Shown: positions 1 through 6,137 of the stretch, piece after piece
Numbering within the stretch: the stretch's first letter is position 1
Layout of the letters: each line of letters opens with the position of its first letter
Made by a program: the position numbers and the translations under genes
Source of the DNA: Campylobacterales bacterium
GTDB taxonomy: Bacteria; Campylobacterota; Campylobacteria; Campylobacterales; QNZT01
Direction: 5' to 3'
DNA length: 8,001 nt
Assembly: GCA_027080605.1 (NCBI GenBank)
Contig: JALWRO010000074.1
Location: 1-8,001, forward strand
Notes under the pieces: model-generated
What the model saw: only the letters and a program-made list of their open reading frames with translations
The model's database searches: none
What the model was told of the DNA's origin: nothing

Positions 1-249
1 ATAGTTTTTCGCCAGTTCTTCGATCGGTACACCCCGGTACCGCAATTCCCCTTTGCCCCCGTCAATAAACGTAATCTTCGATTCGCAGCTTGCCGTCGAG
101 GTAAAACCCGGATCGTAGGTAAACATTCCGGTATCTTTGTAAAAAGTGCGGATATCCACAACAGAGGGACCGCGTGTCGCATCGAGAATGGGATATTCAT
201 AGCTTTTTCCCGTGGTATTGTCCGTAAAAGTCATACTTTTTTTCGCCAT
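1..249 (-). CDS. gltA: Citrate synthase, N-terminal 83 residues (cut by window edge)
   Basis: The start of a hexameric-type (type II) citrate synthase, which condenses acetyl-CoA with oxaloacetate to citrate in the cytoplasm. The 83 visible residues read without interruption from an ATG at 249 to the window edge. They carry the family's N-terminal signature: VVDIRTFYKDTG at 30-41, then YDPGFTSTASCESKITFIDG around 45-64, and LRYRGVPIEELA at 69-80. This matches the well-known E. coli GltA start closely. A GAGGAG ribosome binding site (256-261) lies 6 nt before the ATG. Catalytic His and Asp residues lie beyond the window. It is on the same strand as the three genes upstream, but a hairpin and a -10 box in the 55-nt gap suggest separate control. 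Citrate synthase may serve the oxidative direction or glutamate synthesis if the host fixes carbon by the reductive TCA cycle; that is inference. Confidence 0.95.
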   Translation of the reverse strand, partial: MAKKSMTFTDNTTGKSYEYPILDATRGPSVVDIRTFYKDTGMFTYDPGFTSTASCESKITFIDGGKGELRYRGVPIEELAKNY

Positions 250-275
250 GACAAACTCCTCGTTTATTTGTTAAA

Positions 276-295
276 ATTATACAACGTTTGTATAA
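276..295 (-). promoter_or_regulatory. gltA -10 box within a perfect inverted repeat (operator or terminator)
   Basis: On the minus strand a perfect TATAAT (281-276) lies 26 nt before the gltA ATG, giving a predicted start near 269. It overlaps a perfect inverted repeat with 8-bp arms, TTATACAA and TTGTATAA, at 277-284 and 288-295 (plus-strand reading), separated by 3 nt. Read in the direction of transcription, the repeat ends in TTTT and begins about 10 nt after the stop codon of the phytase-like gene. It could therefore be a weak intrinsic terminator for the upstream operon, a repressor operator over the gltA -10 box, or both. Confidence 0.55.
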
Positions 296-304
296 AGAGT
301 CTGT

Positions 305-1264
305 TTAGTGGAGTTGAAAGAGTACCAGTAGTGTCTTCTGAAAAAAGTTGTCGTTATCGTCGCTGACCATCAGGTAAAGATCGCCGCCAAGGTGTGTAAC
401 TCCTTCAAAGTTATCCAGCGCCCACCCCTCTTTACTCGTCGCTTCCAGCACTGTTTCGGTTTTGCAAACACCGTGGTGCTTGTGAGACAAATCGATTTTT
501 GTCAGCCGCAAGTAGATATTGAGCGCGGGTTTAAGGTGAAAATCACGTTCCAGCGCCAGCAGATTTCCGTCAGGCAACGTCTCCAGTTCGGTGATGGAAT
601 AGCCGCCTTTTTCATGAAGGTCGCAAATTTTCCCTTTTCGGTTGTAAATGCCGTGTAAACCGTGTTTTCGTTTACGAAGCGGTTTTTCCGGGGTTGTGAT
701 CATACCGTATTTGCGCGTATAGGTGACCGACTCGAGCATATCGTTTTTCTTTTTGTAGTGGTGCGGCTTTTGCAATACTTTGGGCAGATGTGTCAGTCGC
801 ATCTGCGTAGATGCAAGTGCCCGTCCGTGCAGATCATAGGCAACAACACGTGGAAACCGTTCAAAAGAGATCAGCAGCATCTTTTGCCCATTGACCTTTA
901 CCAGTGTCATCCCCTCCGAATCACTCTTTTTGATAAAATATTTATGCCCGTAACGGTCTTTTAGTCTGGTACCGAACAGCGGTTTTAGCGTAGTGATTTT
1001 TCCCTTTTTGACTTCCAGACGAAAACCGAAAAGGCGACTGCGATCACTGAGCATATAGAGGATACCTGTCTCTTTATCATACGCCAGCGCAGAAATACCG
1101 AAAAACTTTTCCCCGTCGATGCGGCTGAAACTGACGATTTTGCTGTCAAGGATTTTCACTTTCGGATAACGTGTGGCATTGTAGTCAGCCGGTACCATAT
1201 CCAGCGGTGTCAGCCTGGCAAACAGCAGCGACGCGAACAATAGCAACAACAAAATCAGTCGCAT
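305..1264 (-). CDS. Secreted esterase-like activity of phytase family protein (phytase-like beta-propeller)
   Basis: A 319-residue exported protein resembling the 'esterase-like activity of phytase' family (Pfam PF13449 type). Residues 1-16 form a very hydrophobic signal peptide with a likely cut after LLFA. The body shows the repeated blade pattern of the family: ISALAYD at 57-63, LSDRSRLFGF at 72-81, SDSEGMT at 114-120, LLISFER at 130-136, LESVTY at 177-182, ELETLPDG at 226-233, LERDF at 238-242, DNFEGVT at 284-290 and SDDNDNFF at 301-308. Conserved acidic residues (E117, E178, E239, E287) are in the usual places. I chose the ATG at 1264 because the signal peptide starts there and a GAGG sequence precedes it; a longer frame to 1342 only adds tcdA-overlapping residues. 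The start overlaps the tcdA stop by 10 nt, so translation is probably coupled. The substrate is unknown, and despite the name phytase activity is unproven for most members. Confidence 0.82.
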   Translation of the reverse strand: MRLILLLLLFASLLFARLTPLDMVPADYNATRYPKVKILDSKIVSFSRIDGEKFFGISALAYDKETGILYMLSDRSRLFGFRLEVKKGKITTLKPLFGTRLKDRYGHKYFIKKSDSEGMTLVKVNGQKMLLISFERFPRVVAYDLHGRALASTQMRLTHLPKVLQKPHHYKKKNDMLESVTYTRKYGMITTPEKPLRKRKHGLHGIYNRKGKICDLHEKGGYSITELETLPDGNLLALERDFHLKPALNIYLRLTKIDLSHKHHGVCKTETVLEATSKEGWALDNFEGVTHLGGDLYLMVSDDNDNFFQKTLLVLFQLH

Positions 1265-1893
1265 AGTCGCCTCACAGCCGCGGAACAGAGCGTCAGTCCA
1301 AAAGCCCCGGTCACACCGACAAAAGAGCCCAGATCTTTGCAAATCGGTACTTCCGGAGAAAAGACAACCGGAAAATCGCCTTTGAAACCACTCTTTTTGA
1401 GTTCGTAGCGAAACTTTTTCGCCAGAGGATCACCGTGCGTTTTCCAGACGGAAGTAAGTGCTATCTTTGTCGGATCGAGCTTTTTCGCCCCGCCAGTGGA
1501 ACTGATGAGCTTTTCTGAAACCCTGTTTGCCAGTGCAACTTTGGCTTTCATGTCATCGATGGCATCGAGCACCAGATCATACGGTGCAAAGTCAAATGCC
1601 GCAATCCACTCCGGTGTCACCTTTTCATGAAGTGCCTGGACTGTCGGATAGAGCGTCTGCAGATGGTGCACCTTCACCGCACCAACATTTTCACTGCCTA
1701 TCTGGCGGTTTTGGTTACTCGGTTCAAAAGTATCACAGTCCACAATCGTCACATCGGTCACACCGCTGCGCACTAAACAGTCAAGACAAAAACCGCCGAC
1801 ACCGCCGACACCTAAAAGCAGTACTTTCGCTTCATGAAGTCTGTCGATCTCTTCACCCAGCAGAGAGCGTACACGGCTGTATCTCAAAGCCAC
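1255..1893 (-). CDS. tcdA: tRNA threonylcarbamoyladenosine dehydratase (ThiF/E1-like)
   Basis: A 212-residue ThiF/MoeB-fold protein of the TcdA (YgdL/CsdL) group. TcdA uses ATP to cyclise t6A37 of ANN-decoding tRNAs to ct6A in the cytoplasm. Visible motifs are the nucleotide-binding loop GVGGVGG at 28-34, the acidic pair VDCD at 51-54, NQNRQ at 60-64 (adenylation arginine R63), K74, DAIDD at 110-114, STGGAKKLDPTKI at 132-144 (typical of TcdA) and FSPE at 178-181. The stretch WKTHGDPLAKKFRYELKK also aligns well with E. coli TcdA. At 212 residues it is shorter than the roughly 268 of E. coli; the C-terminal tail is reduced. The start codon is GTG at 1893, inside the last codons of surE, with GGAAAA just upstream; stop and start overlap by 10 nt. 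The last 10 nt overlap the phytase-like gene. No CsdA/CsdE sulfur-transfer partner is visible here. Confidence 0.88.
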   Translation of the reverse strand: MALRYSRVRSLLGEEIDRLHEAKVLLLGVGGVGGFCLDCLVRSGVTDVTIVDCDTFEPSNQNRQIGSENVGAVKVHHLQTLYPTVQALHEKVTPEWIAAFDFAPYDLVLDAIDDMKAKVALANRVSEKLISSTGGAKKLDPTKIALTSVWKTHGDPLAKKFRYELKKSGFKGDFPVVFSPEVPICKDLGSFVGVTGAFGLTLCSAAVRRLCD

Positions 1894-2675
1894 TTTTCCA
1901 ATGCTTGGAGATCGTCATACGCCGTCATATCCAAATGTACCGGCGTAATGGATACATACCCTTCATGAACCGCTTCCAGGTCGGAAATATGTGCATCACT
2001 GCGCTTCTCCCACTCAAATGCGGGTAGTCCGATCCACCAGTACTCTTCTCCCCTCGGATTTCGGTGCAGATGCGCGCTGTTGGCATAGACGCGAATCCCG
2101 GCATTGGTCACTTTGTACCCTTTGCAGTCATCTTTGTGAACGGGAGGGACATTGACATTGAGCAGTTTTCTTTCTCCCAGCGGATAGGCGCCTTCAAGCA
2201 CCTTTTTCGCCAAATCGTACGCCACTTCCGCCGCCAGATCGTACCCGAAATCAAAAATATTTTGACACTTGTCTTTGCACACCTGAGAAATTGCAATAGA
2301 CGGCACCCCCTGAAGCACCCCTTCCATCGCACCGCCGACGGTACCGCTGTAGGTAATATCCTCTCCCGTATTGGAACCGCGGTTGATCCCGCTAACGATG
2401 AGATCGGGCTTCTCCCCCTCCGCAAAGTGGGCATTCAGCGCCAGAAAAATACAGTCTGTCGGCGTGCCGTCATCGAGTTTGTAAAAGTCATCGTCTATTT
2501 CGATGAAACGCAACGGACGGGAAAGGGTCATGCTGTGCGCACAGGCAGACTTCTCGTTTGTCGGTGCGGTGACAATCACCCTCCCCAGCGGTCGAAGCGC
2601 TTCCGCAAGCGCGTGCAGTCCCGGACTTTCAAATCCGTCATCGTTGGTTATCAGTATTGTTTTTGTTCTATTCAT
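1884..2675 (-). CDS. surE: 5'/3'-nucleotidase SurE
   Basis: A 263-residue SurE, a metal-dependent cytoplasmic phosphatase that dephosphorylates nucleoside 5'- and 3'-monophosphates (and short polyphosphate in some species), linked to stationary-phase survival. The N-terminus ILITNDDGFESPGL holds metal ligands D12 and D13. S43 in EKSACAHSMT and N98 in SGINRGSNTGEDITYSGTV complete the usual metal site, and SGTVGGAMEG at 110-119 is the family signature. Length is normal. I chose the ATG at 2675 because ILITNDDG begins at once after it; an open frame upstream to 2834 adds 53 residues unlike any SurE and would cross the promoter. The ATG has no visible Shine-Dalgarno sequence and the -10 box lies only 7 nt upstream, so the message may be leaderless. 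It is the first gene of a coupled surE-tcdA-phytase-like operon. Confidence 0.95.
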   Translation of the reverse strand: MNRTKTILITNDDGFESPGLHALAEALRPLGRVIVTAPTNEKSACAHSMTLSRPLRFIEIDDDFYKLDDGTPTDCIFLALNAHFAEGEKPDLIVSGINRGSNTGEDITYSGTVGGAMEGVLQGVPSIAISQVCKDKCQNIFDFGYDLAAEVAYDLAKKVLEGAYPLGERKLLNVNVPPVHKDDCKGYKVTNAGIRVYANSAHLHRNPRGEEYWWIGLPAFEWEKRSDAHISDLEAVHEGYVSITPVHLDMTAYDDLQALEKWL

Positions 2676-2682
2676 GTGAAAT

Positions 2683-2691
2683 ATTATAACA
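2683..2691 (-). promoter_or_regulatory. surE promoter, TGn-extended -10 box
   Basis: The minus strand reads TGTTATAAT: a perfect TATAAT at 2688-2683 with the TGn extension at 2691-2689. No good -35 hexamer lies 16-18 nt upstream, which is common for sigma-70 promoters of Campylobacterota. The expected start point, 6-7 nt past the box, is at 2676-2677, directly at the surE ATG (2675). Confidence 0.6.
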
Positions 2692-2724
2692 CAAATTGTT
2701 TGGAATTGACACTTTTGCACACTC

Positions 2725-2738
2725 TTGACTTTAATCAA
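2725..2738. promoter_or_regulatory. FNR/CRP-family binding site between surE and the cytochrome c gene
   Basis: TTGACTTTAATCAA matches the FNR consensus TTGAT-N4-ATCAA at 9 of 10 defined positions, and the dyad extends to TCTTGA/TCAAGA at 2723-2740. Its centre (2731.5) lies about 41.5-42.5 bp upstream of the predicted cytochrome start (2773-2774), the standard position of a class II FNR/CRP activator site. It lies about 55 bp upstream of the surE start. The site fits an FNR, CRP or NssR-like regulator; which one cannot be told from sequence alone. Confidence 0.6.
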
Positions 2739-2756
2739 GACACTTTTTGTCCTATT

Positions 2757-2767
2757 TATGCTATAGT
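2757..2767 (+). promoter_or_regulatory. Cytochrome c gene promoter, TGn-extended -10 box
   Basis: TATGCTATAGT contains TGC followed by TATAGT (5 of 6 to the -10 consensus). The predicted start is near 2773-2774, giving a leader of about 20 nt with AAGGAAG (2784-2790) before the ATG at 2794. A TTGACT at 2725-2730 could act as a distant -35, but it is part of the FNR-like palindrome and its spacing is far too long. Confidence 0.6.
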
Positions 2768-2793
2768 ACGGCGAAATTTCATAAAGGAAGATT

Positions 2794-3171
2794 ATGAAAG
2801 TTATAAAATTTCTATTTTTACTACTGATCGTCAATCAACTGCACGCAGATATAAATGCGGGAAAAGTGGTTTACAAAAACAACTGTGCCATCTGCCATAC
2901 TATCAACGGAGGCAGAGCTTTGGGACCGGATTTCAATCTTGTCGCCTATACACGTCACAAAGAGGAGATCGCCGCATACGCAAAAGACCCCTATGCACAC
3001 TACAAAGTATTCGGATACAGTGCCAACGCCATGCCTACCCTGCCCCTGACCGACAAAGAGTTTACAGACGTCGCCGACTTTATCAGCTCCCTGCAGCCTT
3101 TTAAAAAGTGGATGATCAAAAAGAGATCGGACAAACCGCAAAAGAGATCCCAAAAAGTAAGTTCTCTTTAA
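2794..3171 (+). CDS. Periplasmic monohaem cytochrome c (class I)
   Basis: A 125-residue small c-type cytochrome, an electron carrier in the periplasm. Residues 1-18 are a signal peptide with a probable cut after LHA. The single haem site is CAICH at 31-35, preceded by an amphipathic helix (NAGKVVYKNN). GPDF at 44-47 is the usual proline-containing loop, and M80 in NAMPTLPL is the likely sixth iron ligand. TDKEFTDVADFISSL at 86-100 is the C-terminal helix that closes the fold. After that the protein ends in a strongly basic tail (about 104-122, rich in Lys and Arg), unusual for this class; it might aid docking to an acidic partner or membrane, which is inference. The start has a good AAGGAAG site 3 nt before the ATG. 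It appears monocistronic, divergent from surE, and probably under FNR/CRP-type control. The partner oxidase or reductase is not in the window. Confidence 0.88.
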   Translation: MKVIKFLFLLLIVNQLHADINAGKVVYKNNCAICHTINGGRALGPDFNLVAYTRHKEEIAAYAKDPYAHYKVFGYSANAMPTLPLTDKEFTDVADFISSLQPFKKWMIKKRSDKPQKRSQKVSSL

Positions 3172-3225
3172 ATTTAAGCAAAATTTTTGTAAAATATATC
3201 TTACTTTTAGGTTTTGCCGAAAAAA

Positions 3226-3236
3226 GTTGCTATAAT
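3226..3236 (+). promoter_or_regulatory. Promoter of the HypF-like gene, TGn-extended -10 box
   Basis: GTTGCTATAAT holds a perfect TATAAT (3231-3236) with TGC just before it (3228-3230) and a T-rich upstream stretch, but no convincing -35. The predicted start is near 3243, giving a leader of about 47 nt that ends in a strong AAAGGAAG site (3277-3284), 5 nt before the ATG at 3290. Confidence 0.6.
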
Positions 3237-3289
3237 ATACGTCACTCAACCATTTAGATACCGAAAATAATAGCAGAAAGGAAGTAAAT

Positions 3290-4780
3290 ATGCCTGTATA
3301 CCAATACACCGTCAAAGGTACTCCCTACCATACCATCGACCTTGGTGCACAGCTGCAGCCTTTGTTGGATTCACTTACCCTTTCTGCTGAGATAAGAGAG
3401 ATGAAAACCGGGTTTGTTCTGGAGATCAAAGGAGAAGAGCACGCTTTTCAAAAACTAGAGCCGGAACTGCTCAAGACATTGACAGAACATATCAACATCC
3501 AGTCCTATATCAAACGAGAGTATAACCGCCGGCAAAAACGCTTTACACCCAAAAATTTTATAGATACCGAAAAAACAGAGAACGATATTAAAAAAGCCGT
3601 TCGACTGCTCGGTCGGGGACAGATTATTGCACTCAAAACACCACGCGGTTTCCATATTCTCTGCAATGCCACCAAAACCAACAGTGTTAAAACGTTGCGA
3701 AAAGTGCTCAACGAGCCGACAAAACCGCTGCCGGTCATTTTCAAAAACGTGCTGAGTATTGAAAAACAGGTACTCCTCTCACCCAAAGAAAAAACATTGC
3801 TGACTTCAGATGAACACCCTTTTGTCATTGCCAAAAAACGTAACCTGCATCGTCTTGAGAAAGAGCGCTATAAGGCGACACTTCTTTCACGGCATATCAA
3901 CCCGCTCAACAGGCGGATCACAGTAGCACTGCCGCCTTCTGCCTGTTACCAAAAACTGTACAAAGAGATCAACTTTCCGATTATCTCCGTCGAAGCGACG
4001 GATAGCAAAGGTAAATCCATACGCAGCGAAGAGATACTCCCTGAAACCTATGGAGAACAGTTCAAATATATCCTGAATATGCACCTCAATGAACCACAGC
4101 CTCCGCACCGAACCGTTTACCAGATAGTTTACGGTGCGCCCAAACGTATCGTTCCCCCTCATGAACCTGAAGTAACAGAGGCAAGCATTGCCGTGACACT
4201 TGACAGCCGAGAAAGTGATTTTGCCGGCTACAAACTGGCTCCGCTGAAAATCCTGTTGGATGAAAACGGTCAGGAACAGCCTGCACTCAGTGCTCTGAGT
4301 CTTCTTTTCAGTCGCTTACCGAAAGAGGAGATTCTCGCTCTTCCCCTCCCTTTTGACCAAAGTGAAACAGATACGCTCTGCGAAAGATGGAAAGAAAACA
4401 ACAACACTACCCAGTCAACATCGCTGCTCACTCTTTTCGACGCTATTGCATCCCTCTCCGGGGAGCTTCATGAAAAGCATTTCGATGAAGAGTCACTGCA
4501 ACTGGCAGAGGGACATTTTGAAGTATGCGAAGAGGATCTTTTCGACTACACAATTGAAAACGGTACCATCACCGTTGACATTATCTCCGAATATCTGGTA
4601 AACAGTAAACTCAAACACCTTGCCAGTACACTAACCAACACTATCAGTGCAATTATTGCTGAAGTTGCCTGGAAAAAGGGAAAAGCTGTCACTCTCAAAG
4701 GTAACCTTTTCGATTTTCGGGACTTGACAGAACTGACTATCGAGAAACTTGAAGAAGCAGATTTACGTTACTTTTATTAA
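3290..4780 (+). CDS. Degenerate HypF-like protein with Sua5/YciO/YrdC-type domain
   Basis: A 496-residue cytoplasmic protein. Its middle resembles the YrdC domain of hydrogenase maturation carbamoyltransferase HypF: IKKAVRLLGRGQIIALKTPRGFHILCNAT lies at about 100-128, then LRKVLNEPTKPLPVIF at 136-151 and ITVALPPSACYQKL at 210-223. Residues 225-290 follow the HypF course of 'PLVMTSGN', 'HxRPI' and 'DDSV', but with other residues. Residues 1-65 resemble a worn acylphosphatase fold (VKG at 8-10, GFVLEIKGE at 41-49) lacking its catalytic arginine loop. Residues 376-391 (STSLLTLFDAIASLSG) match the HypF C-terminal 'TSSxGRLFDAVAALLG' segment. Missing are the paired-CxxC zinc fingers (only four scattered cysteines), the YrdC KxR motif, TSGN, and the HHHAH metal motif of the Kae1-like domain; HypF is usually about 750 residues. 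I read it as a HypF paralogue that has lost catalysis, perhaps a regulator or scaffold. A plain YrdC-family tRNA enzyme is the main alternative. Confidence 0.65.
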   Translation: MPVYQYTVKGTPYHTIDLGAQLQPLLDSLTLSAEIREMKTGFVLEIKGEEHAFQKLEPELLKTLTEHINIQSYIKREYNRRQKRFTPKNFIDTEKTENDIKKAVRLLGRGQIIALKTPRGFHILCNATKTNSVKTLRKVLNEPTKPLPVIFKNVLSIEKQVLLSPKEKTLLTSDEHPFVIAKKRNLHRLEKERYKATLLSRHINPLNRRITVALPPSACYQKLYKEINFPIISVEATDSKGKSIRSEEILPETYGEQFKYILNMHLNEPQPPHRTVYQIVYGAPKRIVPPHEPEVTEASIAVTLDSRESDFAGYKLAPLKILLDENGQEQPALSALSLLFSRLPKEEILALPLPFDQSETDTLCERWKENNNTTQSTSLLTLFDAIASLSGELHEKHFDEESLQLAEGHFEVCEEDLFDYTIENGTITVDIISEYLVNSKLKHLASTLTNTISAIIAEVAWKKGKAVTLKGNLFDFRDLTELTIEKLEEADLRYFY

Positions 4781-4793
4781 AAAATTTTGCCTC

Positions 4794-4824
4794 TTTTGCT
4801 ATTTAAGTAGCAGAACTTCTTTTT
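4794..4824 (+). terminator. Weak Rho-independent terminator after the HypF-like gene
   Basis: TTTTGCTA (4794-4801) pairs with TAGCAGAA (4808-4815), eight pairs including one T-G wobble, around a 6-nt loop. CTTCTTTTT follows. It starts 14 nt after the stop codon, in the right place, but the stem has only two G-C pairs, so termination is likely partial. Confidence 0.45.
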
Positions 4825-4886
4825 AAATTTCACTATTATATTTTCTATTTTTCTCCAAAATACAGCACAAAAGATTTATGAAATTT

Positions 4887-4914
4887 TTGATGGTGTATTT
4901 ACACTGAAAATAAT
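4887..4914 (+). promoter_or_regulatory. Candidate promoter of the outer-membrane protein gene with a palindrome in its spacer
   Basis: TTGATG (4887-4892) and AATAAT (4909-4914) form a plausible sigma-70 pair with a 16-nt spacer, giving a start near 4921. The spacer contains the 12-bp palindrome GTGTA-TT-TACAC (4893-4904), and TTTACAC recurs at 4917-4923, 19 nt downstream, about two helical turns. This arrangement fits a regulator binding site. A strong AAAGGAG site (4927-4933) precedes the ATG at 4940. Confidence 0.4.
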
Positions 4915-4939
4915 TGTTTACACAACAAAGGAGAACATA

Positions 4940-6130
4940 ATGAAAAGAAAAATATTGCTATCCGCAGCAGTAACGGCTCTGCTTGCAACATCTGCAAGTG
5001 CACTGAAAATCGAAGATTATAAAATCATCGAAGGAACATATCAGGATGCTTACCTCAACGGTGCACTGACCGTAGAAGGCGGGAACCAGGATCAAACCAG
5101 TTTCAGTTCACATATTGACGCTACCGGTCGTATGATTCACAACAGCGCACCGTTTTCATGGCAGGCAAGCGGTATCATCAGCGGTGACTGGTCACGCGGT
5201 GCCAATGACACGGACGATACACTGAAACAATACGACGCATCTGTCACCACACGTTTTGACAAATATCTGTACAACGACGATACCTGGTTTTACTACGGAA
5301 GCGGCGATCTGGGATACCGCAAACAAGTGACATCCGACAGTGCAGATGACCCGTATATCAAAATAGGCGCAGGTGTCGGTTACGGTCGTATGTATGATGC
5401 TACAGCACTGGCAAAAGCGCTGAGAGTTGTCGAAGATCTTACCAAATATAAAATCATCTCCGGCACGCCTTCCGACGCTGCAATGATCGAGCTGGCAAAA
5501 GTCATTGACCTCGAAGATGAGTACCGCAGTAAATACGGCGCCAGAGAGTATAAAAAATACTGGTATGAAGATATGGAAAAGATCTTCAAAAAAGCGGGTG
5601 TATTAGACAAAGATTCTCTCGGCGCTTTCGGTATTGTCAGAATCAATGAAATCTTCTCCTATGAAAAGATCGGTGGACGTTTTCACGGATGGAAAGTACG
5701 TGGTGGTCTGGGACAAGTACTCTCAAACTACGACGGTGAAAGTGAAGATACTACAGCTGATCTGGAATTCGAGTACGGTAAACCGTACGGGTATCATGCA
5801 CAATTTACCGAGCGTGCACAATTTTCACAGGTGTTAGACAGCGATTCGGCGATTGACTTCCAGTTTCAAAATGCTATGACCTACACCTATGAACTTTCCG
5901 ACAAAATCGACTGGGACAACAGCTGGCTACTGCACTACGATGCATATGACAAAGGAGATAATGTCGCAACCAACACGCTCTCGACAGGCTTCAACTACTA
6001 CCTGCCTAATGAGCTGGTTTTCAATGTCACCTTTTCAATGAGTAAAACAGACGGTACCAACGGTCAGAGTGTCGAAACACCGGACTGGGATACTAAATTT
6101 TTCACCGGTTTGACTTACAGACTGCGATAA
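4940..6130 (+). CDS. Putative outer-membrane beta-barrel protein with central helical insert
   Basis: A 396-residue exported protein that I do not recognise as a named family. Residues 1-21 are a classical signal peptide cut after ASA. Residues 40-150 and 245-396 show alternating polar/aromatic strands with short turns rich in Asp, Asn and Gly, as in outer-membrane beta-barrels (for example TWFYYGSGDLGYRKQV, WKVRGGLGQVLSNYDG, NWYY-like FNYYLPNELVFNVTFSMS). The barrel is interrupted at about 152-238 by a charged helical region: DATALAKALRVVEDL, then PSDAAMIELAKVIDLEDEY and WYEDMEKIFKKAGVL. This could be a periplasmic or plug-like module. The C-terminus is LTYRLR, beta-strand-like but without the final aromatic residue that BAM substrates usually have. 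It is monocistronic, with its own promoter region and a strong hairpin after the stop. Abundant aromatic residues and a strong ribosome binding site suggest high expression. Whether it is a channel or a structural protein is unknown. Confidence 0.65.
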   Translation: MKRKILLSAAVTALLATSASALKIEDYKIIEGTYQDAYLNGALTVEGGNQDQTSFSSHIDATGRMIHNSAPFSWQASGIISGDWSRGANDTDDTLKQYDASVTTRFDKYLYNDDTWFYYGSGDLGYRKQVTSDSADDPYIKIGAGVGYGRMYDATALAKALRVVEDLTKYKIISGTPSDAAMIELAKVIDLEDEYRSKYGAREYKKYWYEDMEKIFKKAGVLDKDSLGAFGIVRINEIFSYEKIGGRFHGWKVRGGLGQVLSNYDGESEDTTADLEFEYGKPYGYHAQFTERAQFSQVLDSDSAIDFQFQNAMTYTYELSDKIDWDNSWLLHYDAYDKGDNVATNTLSTGFNYYLPNELVFNVTFSMSKTDGTNGQSVETPDWDTKFFTGLTYRLR

Positions 6131-6137
6131 TACCTCC

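Noticed and set aside
1265..1342. 26-codon upstream extension of the phytase-like gene
   Set aside because: It lies wholly within tcdA in another frame; the signal peptide and a GAGG site fix the start at 1264.
1527..2027. Plus-strand open frame of 166 codons
   Set aside because: It is antisense to tcdA and surE, with low-complexity Ser/His/Pro content typical of a shadow frame.
2676..2834. 53-codon upstream extension of surE
   Set aside because: It has no similarity to SurE, crosses the surE -10 box and the FNR-like site, and the true family N-terminus begins right after the ATG at 2675.
2064..3104. Long plus-strand open frame (346 codons) across surE, the divergent promoter and the cytochrome gene
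   Set aside because: It is antisense to surE and out of frame with the cytochrome, has no recognisable domain or ribosome binding site, and would read through two clear promoters.
3153..3208. Inverted repeat AAAAGTAAG / CTTACTTTT around the cytochrome stop codon
   Set aside because: The 9-bp arms are A/T-rich, separated by 38 nt and begin inside the gene; no U-tract is placed to make it a convincing terminator.
4834..4839. TATTAT as a second promoter for the outer-membrane protein gene
   Set aside because: It has no TGn extension or good -35, and such A/T hexamers are common in this gap; it is kept only as an alternative to the promoter at 4887-4914.
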